Source of the DNA: Hyaloraphidium curvatum
Lineage: Eukaryota > Monoblepharomycota > Hyaloraphidiomycetes > Hyaloraphidiales > Hyaloraphidiaceae
Length of the DNA stretch: 64,000 nt
Assembly (NCBI GenBank): GCA_025558095.1
Contig: JAIVFI010000005.1
Coordinates: 310,001 to 374,000, forward strand
Reading direction: 5' to 3'
Shown in pieces: positions 10,002 to 19,612 of this stretch; within the stretch, counting starts at the first letter, position 1, and each line of letters opens with the position of its first letter. The position numbers and the translations under genes were made by a program. The notes under the pieces were generated by a model, which did not search any database, was not told the DNA's origin, and saw only the letters and a program-made list of their open reading frames with translations.

Positions 10002-10430
10002 CTACTCGAGGACCTTTGTGAAGTTGATCTCCGGCGGCTCCTCCTCGTCAAACTGGCGGGCAATCTTCTCCCCGGCAAGTTCCTGCGCGCGGCCACCCCG
10101 CGGCTGGCTCTCGTCGCGCGTGGAATGCGGCGGTTCGTCCTCGGGCTCCTCCATCTCGCCCGCGGGGCCGTCGTTCGCCACAACCTCCTCCACAAACTCC
10201 TCCGTCTCTTCGTCCTCGCCCTTTTCCACGATGGTCCCGCCCGCCGGATGTATTGCCGGCAGGTCTGTCCGGTAGTGCTGGTGCACGATGAAGGAGAGGC
10301 ACGCAAACACCAGGAGCAGGTTCAGAATCAGCACGAAGTAGCGGTCCCTGGGGTGCTTCCACTCCTCGTCCTTTTCATGACGCTCCCGAGACGGTGCCCG
10401 CGGCGCGGATTTCTCGGGCGCGGCGTCCAT
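10002..10430 (-). CDS. Small single-pass membrane protein, unknown
   Basis: 142 codons from ATG 10430. A basic/acidic N-terminus (KHPRDR) leads into one hydrophobic helix (YFVLILNLLLVFACLSFIV). A Glu/Asp-rich tail follows and ends EEPPEINFTKVLE. I recognise no family. It lies 145 bp downstream of the eIF3c stop on the same strand and converges with RecQ. The same frame reads back into eIF3c, but the intron and stop of eIF3c show that these are two genes. It could be a small ER or mitochondrial membrane protein. No function is assigned. Confidence 0.5.
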   Translation of the reverse strand: MDAAPEKSAPRAPSRERHEKDEEWKHPRDRYFVLILNLLLVFACLSFIVHQHYRTDLPAIHPAGGTIVEKGEDEETEEFVEEVVANDGPAGEMEEPEDEPPHSTRDESQPRGGRAQELAGEKIARQFDEEEPPEINFTKVLE

Positions 10431-10575
10431 TTTTTCGCGTTCGCGTTGGCGTTTGGTCGGACAGACGCTGAGCGCCTGTTGGGCGCCGGCGCGCCGGCAG
10501 CAAAGCAACGGCCGCGCCGTCCGAACAGATCGCAAAAAGTGAGCATCAAGCATGCTATTCGAGCCCAACTTCCTA

Positions 10576-13500
10576 CTAATACCGATCCCTGCGATCCCCG
10601 CGGTCGCGGTCCCCACGGTCCCCCCGGTCCCCGCGATCCCCGCGATCGCCCCCCCCACCTCGCCCTCCCCGGCCACGACCCCCGCCGCGGCCTCGGTACG
10701 GCCCGCCACCACCGCCACGCCGGCGGTCGCCACCGCGGCCGCCTCGGCCGCCCCGGTCGTCCTGGGGACCGGCGCCGCCGGACAGCCGCTGCTCCAGCAT
10801 CTTCTCGTTGGCGTCGACGAGGTTGTTGACCTAGACAGAAAGGATGAGCTTGCGCCCGAACACGAAAAGCTTCTCCAACGCACCTTGTCGGCGTACGCAA
10901 CGGCCAGGTACTGCAGCCTGCTCTGCTCCGCGCCCGCGTGCATGATGACCGTCGCCGTGGTCTCGTCCATGCTCGCCGGGATCTCCTCGTTGTTGATCAT
11001 GCGGCTGACGAGCTTGTGCACGTCCCGCGAAGACAGCTCGAACATCTCGGCCAGGTCCCCGAGGTTCAGGGTCTCGTAGTAGATGCCGTACGAGAAGAGG
11101 TACGTGCGGAGGCCCTCCTCCTGGATCTTGCGCCCCAGCATCTCCTTGATCTTGGCCACGCCGGGCATGAGGTCCCAGACCTTGATGGCGTTGATGAAGT
11201 CGCGCGCCTTCTGCCAGTCCCCGGCGGACAGGGCCCGCGAGGCGGCCATCACGTGGTCGCGCGTGTTTTCCGGCGGGCCCGTGAACACCTGGCGCTCGTT
11301 GTACGAGAGCATCTTCCGGAACATGCGGCTGATGACCTTGCGGCCGTTGTCGTGCCGGTTCGCGGCCATGTACGGGATCTCGAGCAGCATCGACGAGACC
11401 AGGTACACGCACTCGAGCAGCTCCAGGTTGATGTGCATGTGGAAGGGCAGCTGGCGGGCCTTTTCCAGGCGCTCCTGCTCCGGGGTCTTTTCCTCCCGCC
11501 CGCGCATCATCTGGAAGCCCTGTGCCAGGAGCTCCTTCTGCTTGCCCGACAGCATGATCTCCTGCAGCGCGCCCTGCGAGTCGCGGATCATGCCGAGGCG
11601 GAAGGCCGCCAGGCCGATCTGGACGAGGGCGCGGTTGTAGAGGACCTGCGTCGAGATGTCGGCGTGGGAGATGTTTTCCTGGAGGTGGGACATGAGGAGG
11701 AGGTCGCGGGCCTGGTGGTATCGGTCGTGCAGGGCGTGGTAGTAGACGTGGCAGAGCAGGGCGCGCGAGCGGATGCGCTCGTTGCTCTGCTTGTAGAGGC
11801 GGATGGCGAGGTTGTAGACGAGGGTGTCGGGGTCCTCGGCGGGCAGCGCGGCCACGGAGGGGTATAGTTTCCGCGAGCCCTCGTCGAGGATCTTGACGAG
11901 CTGTTCGGTCTGCAAACGGAGGCATCAGCGCCAAATGCTTGTCGAGAACTCGCGGCAAACATACCTTGTAGTAAAGGTGCTCGAGCCGCCGCAGCACCGT
12001 CATCGAGGCGTGCTCCTCCGATACCGCGTTTGCGGCGCGGTCGCAGTAGAGCTGCCCCCGGATGATGAGCCCGTAGAGCGACGGCTCGTCGCGCAGCCGG
12101 TCGATGTACTCGGTCGTGTGCGGGTCGATGTTCTGCAGGCTCCGGTAGAACTCATCGTCCAGCCTGTCCAGCAGGCCGACCACGCTGCCGAGGATGGCCA
12201 CGGGCTGGCCCTCCTTGGCCTTGAGGTCGTTGGCCTGGTCGTCCTCCTCCTCGTCCATGGCTTCCCGGATCTGGATGTGCGGGTTCTCGTCGATCAGCGT
12301 GTAGAGCTGGTCGAGGTACGTCGCGGCCCTGTTGGCGGAGCGCTGGTCAGAGCAAGCCAAGGGCGCTCAAAATTGCCGCTACGTACTGTTTCCAGGTCTC
12401 GATGTTGAGGTGCGAGCTCATGCTGGGGTTGTAGTCGAAGAGCGAGGGCACCATGACGAGCAGCACCTTGATCTTTTGGAACGCCGTCTGAGCGATCCCG
12501 AGCATCTTGGTGAGCACGCGGACCTGGGCCGTCTTGTCGGTCGACTTGCGGCCGCGGGCCTCGATGACGTCCCTGAGCCGCTTGAACAGGTTGTCGAGCG
12601 TCACGGCCTCCTCCTTGGCCGTCTTCTTGTCCGTCACGGTCTGGAAACCCTCCTCGTCGCTCTCCTCGGCGTCCAGCTGCACGCGCTTTTTCTTGGACGC
12701 CTTTTTCACCTCCTCGTCCGACGACGACTCGTCCTTGGAGGGCTTGGCCGCGGTTTTGGAGGGCTTCTTCATCCACTTCGCGATGCCGGTGCGCTTAACC
12801 CCGCCCTCGGAGGAAGACGAAGAGGACGACTCCGACTCGGACTGGCGGCAGGGCAACGACGTCAGATCCCCTTTCCGTGCAGCAGCAAAGGCCGGTGCCC
12901 ACCTCGGATTCGCTCTCGTCCGAATCCTCCGACTCGCTCTCGTCCGAGCCCTTGGTCTTCTTGGCCCACTTGGACGCACCGGCCGCCGGCTTCTTCTTGC
13001 CTTCCTTCGTCGCCGGCTTGGCCTCCTCTTCCTCGGATGCGGACTCCTCGGTCGGGTTCTGCGCGGGCGGATGAGCTGGGAGGAGAGGAAAAGGGGGGAC
13101 CCCGGCCCACCGCGCGGAAAGCCTCGATGTCCTGCTCGTACGTCTTGTTGAACTTGCGCAGCTTCTGCTTCATCGCCGTGAGGGCCTTTGCGTTGGACGT
13201 GTTCATCTTCTTGACCGCGTCCTTGTTCTCGAGCACGCGCTTGTTGGCGTCCTCGGTCTGCGCCAGCGCGCGGATGAAGAACTTGGGCACGCCCTCCTTG
13301 TCCACGATGGTCTTGGCCTTTTCGAAGGCCTTGGTGAGGCGGTCGAATTCTGCGGGGGGGAGGGGGTGGTTAGCCGGTCGGGCGGCGACGACAAGGCACA
13401 CGCAACGCACCGTTCTGGACGGCGACCCAGTCGTTGATCTTCCGCCCGTTCTCCATGCCGTGCGCGATGGTGCGCATCTCGTCGAAGCGCTTGTCCTTGT

Positions 13501-13864
13501 GGCTCCGCACGACGCGCTTGACCTCAGCGTCCGAGTCCTCGTCCGACGACGAGCCGCCCTTGAGGAACTTTGCGGGCGCCTTCTTGCCCTCGTCCGAGTC
13601 TGATCCCGAGCCGGACTCGCTCTCAGACTCCGAGTCGCTCTCCTCGGACTCGCTCTCGTCCGACGAGGCCATCATCCACTTTGAGGCGACCATGCCCGGT
13701 GCCGGCTTCTTGGCGGCGGGTGCGGCGGCGGCGGCGGCGGGGGCCGGCTTGGCAGCCGGCTTCGCCTTTGCTGCTGCGGCGGGCGCCTTCGGCTTCTCAT
13801 CCTCCGAGTCGGACGAGTCGGAGCGGTCCGAGTCGGTGTCGTCCGTGCGGAAGAACCGCGACAT
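10576..13864 (-). CDS. eIF3c (NIP1): Translation initiation factor eIF3 subunit c
   Basis: Seven exons, with introns at 13350-13410, 13059-13110, 12842-12902, 12343-12382, 11910-11964 and 10831-10883. The protein starts MSRFFRTDDTDSDRSD, the hallmark eIF3c N-terminus. It has long acidic Ser/Glu stretches and Ala/Lys-rich linkers, then the conserved core (MHINLELLECVYLVSSMLLE, IPYMAANRHDN). The PCI domain is near the C-terminus (YETLNLGDLAEMFELSSRDV). The last exon encodes an Arg/Gly-rich tail ending in GDR repeats and RRDRY. eIF3c is a scaffold of eIF3 that contacts eIF1 and eIF5 on the 40S subunit. The shortest intron is 40 nt. Confidence 0.95.
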
Positions 13865-14385
13865 GGCGGCGCTCTCCGGCGCGCGATGCGCGCGCGGCTG
13901 AAAGCGCGGTGCGGCGCGGGAGGCGGGAGCGCCGGGCGCGGGCGCTGGGCGGGGGCGACGCTGGTCGCGTCGTTTTCTTCTCGAGGAGCGTTCGGATTCG
14001 CGAAAAGCAGGCACCGTGCAGGCGAGTCTAGATCACCGCCTTGACGGGCCGTCGGCTGTAGCGTCACCTCTAACTCACCCGGCTAGTCTATTGAATGACT
14101 TCTGCTTCAGATCCCGGGGTCGGATGCCGCGATTGAGCCCCAGATCACCGGCAAGGGAGATGTGATCTGTTGACGCCACATCCGCCCCGATCAACGCCGC
14201 AGTCCCTCTAGCAGCCACACGATGACTTTGGAAGCTCTTCTCAACATGCATGTAGCACTCCTGTGGGAATCTGCGTTTGCTCTCAAGCCCCGCACGGGCC
14301 GGGGTGGAAGTGGCGGGCGGGGGCGCTGACTGACGGGGCAGCGTCTCAACACACATCGCTTCCGCATTCACGCTCGCACGCACCA
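13865..14385. promoter_or_regulatory. Intergenic region between divergent eIF3c and CET1
   Basis: This 521-bp stretch separates the eIF3c and CET1 start codons and must hold both promoters and 5' leaders. The half near eIF3c is very GC-rich. The middle (about 14080-14280) is more balanced in composition. I see no convincing gene, TATA box or repeat in it. Confidence 0.4.
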
Positions 14386-15538
14386 ATGATGGCGGAGGCG
14401 GCGCCGGGCCCGAGTGCGCTGGGCAAGCGGGGGCCGGGAAGCGACGGCCGCGCCTCGGCGTCGCCCGCGCACGGCTCGGAGGGCTCTCCGCACCACGACG
14501 ACTCGCGCCCGGCAAAGCGAACGCGGGCCGAGCGCGACTCGCCCGCGCTGCCGCCCGACCCGCCGACGCGCGACGCCTCGCCGCACCGCAGTGACATGCT
14601 GGCCGACCACGGCGGCGCGCACACGGACGCTATGGGCCCGCGCAGGCCGCCGAGCATGTTCGACGTCGAGCCGTGCGACGACGTGACGCGCGTCGTGGCG
14701 CTGTTTCTCAGGCCGTTTGTGGGCCGACCGAACCTGGAGATCGAGGCGAAGCTGGGCGTGATCTTTGACAAGCAGACGGGACGGCGGGTGAACATGGGCA
14801 TCGACACGGAGGCCGGTGAGCGGAGTTCTCAAAGGCCACAAGCCATTCGGCTCATGTCCGGACGCCCCGTTCAAGTGGTCAGGGACTACGGCGCGACGCG
14901 GTTCGAGTCCAATATGACGGAGCAGCAGCACCAGTTCTTCAACACCCTCCTCAACGACCGGGTACAGCGCGCGCGCCCCGAGGTCCGCTACGAGCACAAG
15001 TACGAGCTCGACGAGTTCTTCGAGGTGCAGGGCGCGCAGAAGGTGCGCGTGACCAAGGACTTTAAGAGCAACAAGGTCACGGCAAGCATCCAGAAGCAGC
15101 GGCTGGCCAACCTGGACGTGCACATCCCCGAGTCGCTCGTGGACTACCGCATATCCGTCAACGTCGAGCACCAGGTGCCGGTTCCGTACGGGCGGTATCC
15201 GGTGAGCAGGCGGCAGAAGGACCGGATATCCTACACCTACGACGCCTTTTCCATCGACCTGACCCAGGTCTGGAACCTCCACGTATGTGGCACCTTGCGG
15301 GTGCGGCTCCGAATCCTCATTCCCCCATCTGCAGGCCCAGGGCAACGAGCGCCAGTCCGCCGAGGCGTCTCACGAGCTCGAGATCGAGTTCCTGGACGCC
15401 AACGCGACGCTGGGCCCGCACGCCCAGGAGTGGAACCGCGGGGACCGCGCCGCAGAGCGCAGATTCCAGGACGAGGTCAGGCTGATGCTCAACAACGTGC
15501 GATACCTGGCGAGGAAGATGCCGCTGCAGAGCGCGTGA
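14386..15538 (+). CDS. CET1: mRNA 5'-triphosphatase, CET1 type
   Basis: Two exons with an intron at 15283-15334 (GTATGT...TGCAG). A disordered, Pro/Ser/Arg-rich N-terminus of about 110 residues precedes the catalytic tunnel domain. The two metal-binding strands are visible: LEIEAKLGVI early and HELEIEFLDA late, both with the ExE pattern. RFESNMTEQQHQFFNTLL and RISYTYDAFSIDLTQV are other family blocks. The enzyme removes the gamma-phosphate of nascent pre-mRNA before guanylylation. This metal-dependent type occurs in fungi and some protists, not animals or plants. A 60-nt GTGAGC...AAG segment at 14816-14875 stays in frame and may be a further intron. ATG codons occur at 14386 and 14389. Confidence 0.9.
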
Positions 15539-15696
15539 ATGGGGGCGCGGGAAGGGGGCGACGGCGGGGCTGAGTCGCGGTTGCGATGAGCGATGATTTC
15601 TAGTTGATACCTTGCACGATGCCGCTGGCATAGATGTCTTTTTGCGCACTCCCACTATGTACACGCACGGAACAACGTCCCGCCGGCAAACCGCGT

Positions 15697-16635
15697 TCAA
15701 CCCCTCCTGGCGGAAGCCGCCAGCACCAGTAGACCCAGGAGCACCGCGGTGCGATCGTTGCGCTTGGCCGCAATGCTACCCAGGACTCCAGCGAGCAGCG
15801 TGAGGGCCGAGGCTTTCGGCACCGACCTGGGCAAGAAGATTGCGACGGCTGCGAGCAGGTCCACGACGCCCAGAAGGGCGTTCCTTTGCAGAACCGAGAC
15901 GCCCTTGAAGAGAATGTACGCGGCAGCTGGAACGAGCGTCCAGTCCACGCCTGCAGCCGGCGGGCTCAGGCTCCCGAAGCGACTTGACTGGAACACAGGG
16001 GGGCCGACGATGTCGTCGCCGAGGCTGATCCCCGCTTTTTTCTGCGGCACTTCGAGCCCCTTGAGCCCGTCCAAGCTCTGCGCATTCTTGACAGCGCAGT
16101 ACTCTTCCCAGCGGCTGCCCAGCGTGCCGACGAACTTGTCATTCTCCGGAGCCTGGCCGAGCTTGACCGTGGCCCAGTTCTTCAGCGTCTCGCGCTCGCC
16201 GACGTACTGCATTCGAGGTATGGAATAACCGCACGACGTCGACACCTTTTCGATGTCCAGCGCCACGACGGCGCGCGTGCCAGGCACCAGAGGCTTGTCA
16301 CCGACGATCCGGGCGAACGCCTCCGTCCCGACCTCCGCCACGGAGCCCTTGCCCCACGCCCGCACGATGTTGGGAGATTCGCCGAAGCTAGTCCACATCA
16401 TTACGAGCCTGCCATTTCCGGGCTCGCGGATGTGCGAGATGGTCTCGACGCCGCTTCCAGTCATGTCAAGGTACGCCAGGCGCTGCTTCTCCACCACGAC
16501 GAGGGTTTCGCTGGGATGTCCTTTAGGAGACACATTGATGTGGCCGCCGTTCAGGGGCGCCGAGGCGACGAAGAAGAGGTGCTGCTCGCGGATAAAGGAC
16601 CGGAGAGCGTCGTTGAGCTCGTCGAAGACCTTCAT
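15697..16635 (-). CDS. PNPOx-like flavin-binding protein with C-terminal membrane segments
   Basis: A single exon of 312 codons from ATG 16635 (MKVFDELNDALRSFIREQHL). The first 150 residues match the split-barrel fold of pyridoxamine-5'-phosphate-oxidase-like proteins: LFFVASAPLNGGHINVSPKG, then RLVMMWTSFGESPNIVRAWG. This matches a fungal family of unknown function that includes yeast YLR456W-like proteins. The C-terminus has two or three hydrophobic stretches (VPAAAYILFKGV, GVVDLLAAVAIFLP, AVLLGLLVLAASA) that may anchor it in a membrane. Cofactor and substrate are not shown. It is divergent from the next gene. Confidence 0.75.
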   Translation of the reverse strand: MKVFDELNDALRSFIREQHLFFVASAPLNGGHINVSPKGHPSETLVVVEKQRLAYLDMTGSGVETISHIREPGNGRLVMMWTSFGESPNIVRAWGKGSVAEVGTEAFARIVGDKPLVPGTRAVVALDIEKVSTSCGYSIPRMQYVGERETLKNWATVKLGQAPENDKFVGTLGSRWEEYCAVKNAQSLDGLKGLEVPQKKAGISLGDDIVGPPVFQSSRFGSLSPPAAGVDWTLVPAAAYILFKGVSVLQRNALLGVVDLLAAVAIFLPRSVPKASALTLLAGVLGSIAAKRNDRTAVLLGLLVLAASARRG

Positions 16636-16835
16636 GCTTCCAAGTCTCGTCACGAGCCTGGAGAGTGCTAGAGAGGGCGTCAACAACCGACCGAGAGTTG
16701 GAATCACGCAGGGACGGAGCGGTGGGCGGTGGGGAAGTCGTGGGAGGCAATGTTTGGAGCGCGCCGACGACGCGCGCGCCCCGCCGCCCGCGTCCCGCCT
16801 CTTGTCGATCCCGTGCCGGCGACGGGAAGAAGCCG

Positions 16836-18077
16836 ATGCCCAGCGGGACATGGTCGCCCAGCGCTCTCGTTTCCAGAGCGTTGCGGGCCCTGTCGCGAGC
16901 CGGCCGCACCCGATCCGCAGCCGCCCCTGTTCGGACAGCGGGTTCGGTCGGCGCGGTGAATCTTCCAAAGCTCTGGATGCTGAGGAGGGATACCGAATTC
17001 AGAAAGGCGCTCGATGAGCGCATTGCTATCGAGCAGAGCTTGGCGGAAGCGTCTGGCTCTCTTGTGGACCTGCCGTCGGAGGCGGCGGCGCCAACTCCGA
17101 CCCTCGTGCAGGTCCAGTCTGCCCATCGGACGCGGCCGATACGATTTGCCTACACAATCCACGGCGACGGTCCCGTGCGGCTGGTCTTCATTGCTGGCTT
17201 GGCGGCGGACTCGCGGATCTGGCACCGCCAGGTTTCGCACTTTGCTCGCAACCCCGCCTACTCGGTCCTCCTTTTTGACAGCTGGGGTGTGGGGTTCAGC
17301 AGGGGTTCGGAAACCGGAGGCGACGCCGACGACGGGCCGCGCTTGACGACGAAGCTGATGGCCGAGGATGTGGCGGCGTTTCTTGAGAGAATTGGCTGGA
17401 CTTCTTTCCACGCGGTCGGCTCCTCGCTCGGAGGCATGGTCCTCATGAACCTCTGCTTGGTGTCCAAACCAGCCTTGGAAATCCGCTCGGCTACCTTTCT
17501 GTCGACGTCCTCTGGACTTTCCGTCCCCAGGCTCCACGTGATCCACACGATCTTGAAGCACAGGACCGAAGGGATGACACTTGCGGATGAATGCAGGATG
17601 ATGTTGTTCCTGAACCACCCATCCAATTTCCTGCAGGCACAGTCGAAGCACCACCCCACGCGGCGAAATCTGGACGTCTTGTCGCACTTCTGGTTCAGCC
17701 GCCGCCGGGCGGTGCCTCGGACATCCGCTTCGGCGCTGCTGGCGCAGGCCACGGCGGCAGTCCGACACTGGGTGCCGCGGAATCGGCTGCGGCGGATCGC
17801 AAAGCGGCTCGGCGACGCCCGCGGAATCCTCGTGGTCACCGGCGCGCAGGATCAGATCATCAACCCCGCTGCCTCGGTCTTCCTCGCCCGGCATTTCGGA
17901 CCGGCTGCGAAGTTGGCTGTCTTGAAGATGGGCGGCCACTCCGTCCAGGATCAGCTGCCAAACACCTTCAACTCCCTGCTGGAGGAACACGTAGCCTCTG
18001 TCGAGCAGTCTGGGTCTCCCTCCGTCCTAGAAAGCGAATCAGAGAAAGCTCCTTGTACAGAAGAGCAAGCAAAGTAG
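16836..18077 (+). CDS. Alpha/beta hydrolase fold protein
   Basis: About 413 codons if started at ATG 16836; a later ATG at 16978 (MLRRDTEFRKALDERI) is also plausible. The fold is clear. The oxyanion region is LVFIAGLAADSRIWHRQ. The nucleophile elbow is VGSSLGGMV, with Ser in GxSxG. The acid lies in VTGAQDQIINP and the His in MGGHSVQDQ. This is a complete Ser-Asp-His triad. The basic N-terminal region before the domain could be a mitochondrial presequence. The substrate is unknown. A very Ser/Glu-rich tail ends the protein. Confidence 0.8.
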   Translation: MPSGTWSPSALVSRALRALSRAGRTRSAAAPVRTAGSVGAVNLPKLWMLRRDTEFRKALDERIAIEQSLAEASGSLVDLPSEAAAPTPTLVQVQSAHRTRPIRFAYTIHGDGPVRLVFIAGLAADSRIWHRQVSHFARNPAYSVLLFDSWGVGFSRGSETGGDADDGPRLTTKLMAEDVAAFLERIGWTSFHAVGSSLGGMVLMNLCLVSKPALEIRSATFLSTSSGLSVPRLHVIHTILKHRTEGMTLADECRMMLFLNHPSNFLQAQSKHHPTRRNLDVLSHFWFSRRRAVPRTSASALLAQATAAVRHWVPRNRLRRIAKRLGDARGILVVTGAQDQIINPAASVFLARHFGPAAKLAVLKMGGHSVQDQLPNTFNSLLEEHVASVEQSGSPSVLESESEKAPCTEEQAK

Positions 18078-18179
18078 ATCTGATGTATATAAGATCGCGC
18101 GAAGGGAGACGCCTCGACTCGGGGTCTCGGTGTGGCGCAAATCCAGGGCCCTCGCGAAGTGCCTCCCCTCCGTCAAACC

Positions 18180-19522
18180 ATGGTCTTTGTCATCGTCGGC
18201 GACCTGGGCGGCACCAACAGCCGGTTGACCCTGTGGGAGATTCCGGCCGATGCTCCGGCTCCGAAGCGCGGCCAGCGGGCCCCGGGACGCTCGGTGTTCG
18301 ACCACAAGTATCTGAACGAGAAATTCGACTGTGGGGTCCATTCATTCGCCGAATCCTTGCTGCTTTGACCTGACGATGTGCCTGCGGCAGCCTTCGTGGA
18401 CGTCATGAAGCAGTTCATCGAAGACAGCAAGTCCGCGACGGGTGACTCCGAAATCGCGTCTGCCTGCCTCGCGTGCGCCGGACCCATTCTCGACAACACC
18501 GTCAGGTGCGTTGCAGGCATGCTGATGGCGATGTCGGACTTGCTGACCTGTGGCGAACGTGCCCGATCCGGAATGCCACCGATGGACCCTGACCACGACC
18601 GGACAGCTTCACCAACGTTCGCGAGGGCTGGAACATTGCCGGAGACGAGCTCGCCAAGGTCTTCAAGATCCCAAAAGTCAAGCTGCTCAATGACTTTGAG
18701 GCCATGGGCTACGGGCTGCTCACCCTGGACGACAGCGAATGCCACGTGCTCCAGGACGTGAAGCCCGTCCCGGGCGGCGTGATCGCCACTGTCGGCGCTG
18801 GCACTGGTCTGGGCGAGACCTTCCTCACCAAGGACCCCGACGGGAACTACATCTGCTGGCCGACGGAGGGTGGCCATACGGACTGGTCGCCGCGGACCGA
18901 GGAAGAGGTCGATCTCCTGAACTTCCTCCGCAAGAAGTTTGCGTTGGTGTCCAACTCGCACCCTACGTGCTCGGAGTCGCCGGTGCTGACTGGAATGTCG
19001 ACAGGCACAAGCACCGTGTGTCGCAGGAGCGCGTCATCAGCGGCCCTGGCTTGGCTACCATCTACGAGTACCTGTCCCAGAAGCACCCGGAAAAGGTTAA
19101 CAAGAAGATCCAAGAGGAGTTTGAAGCCGCCGGGTCTCTCAAGGGAGGGGTGGTGGCCCAGCACGCGGACGCCGACGAGCTCTGCAGACGCGCAATGGAG
19201 ATCATGTTCACCGCATGTGAGTACCAGGGATCCCTAGGATCGGCACGACGCGTCATCTCAATGACGTCCTCTTTTAGACGCCTCCGAGTGCGGAAACGCA
19301 ATGCTCAAGTGGCTGCCGACCGGGGGCTTCTACGTCACTGGCGGGATCGGCGCCAAGAACCTCGACTGGATCACGAAAAAGACGCCATTCCTCCAGACGA
19401 TGCTCGACAAGGGGCGCGTGTCGCCCGCGCTGAAGCGGTGCCCGATCAAGGTCGTCCTCGCGGAAGACTGCGGAGAGCGGGGCGCTCACCTCTACGCGCA
19501 TCAATTGCTCAGCAGCAAGTAA
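18180..19522 (+). CDS. glk: Glucokinase, bacterial type (Glk family)
   Basis: Five exons with introns at 18331-18390, 18506-18606, 18947-19011 and 19217-19277. The protein starts MVFVIVGDLGGTNSRL (ATP phosphate loop). It continues with NEKFDSFVDVMKQF, LACAGPILDN, VKLLNDFEAMGYG, VGAGTGLGETF, EGGHTDWSPR and RVSQERVISGPGL, and ends with GGFYVTGGIGAKNL. These blocks follow the order of E. coli Glk. It phosphorylates glucose to glucose-6-phosphate at the start of glycolysis. This is not the hexokinase family typical of fungi and animals. Spliceosomal introns rule out recent bacterial contamination. The third intron's acceptor (CACAAG) was chosen because it restores the family sequence. Confidence 0.9.
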
Positions 19523-19541
19523 AGACTTGCGCATCTGGGTC

Positions 19542-19547
19542 AATAAA
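19542..19547 (+). terminator. Polyadenylation signal AATAAA after glucokinase
   Basis: A perfect AATAAA hexamer lies 20 bp after the glucokinase stop and before the next gene, whose start is only 66 bp further on. This is the position expected for the glucokinase poly(A) signal. Confidence 0.6.
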
Positions 19548-19612
19548 AGACAATTTGGGCCGATTTTCTTGTGTTGTTTGGGCTCTCAGAAGCCACGTCA
19601 TCGAACAGAATA

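Noticed and set aside
10431-10830. Open frame linking eIF3c to the small membrane protein in one reading frame
   Set aside because: The eIF3c intron at 10831-10883 and the last exon with RGG repeats fit the family. The frame across the gap is an Ala/Gly/Ser shadow.
14816-14875. Extra 60-nt intron in CET1
   Set aside because: It has good ends but stays open and in frame either way, so it cannot be decided from the DNA alone. It is noted in the gene entry only.
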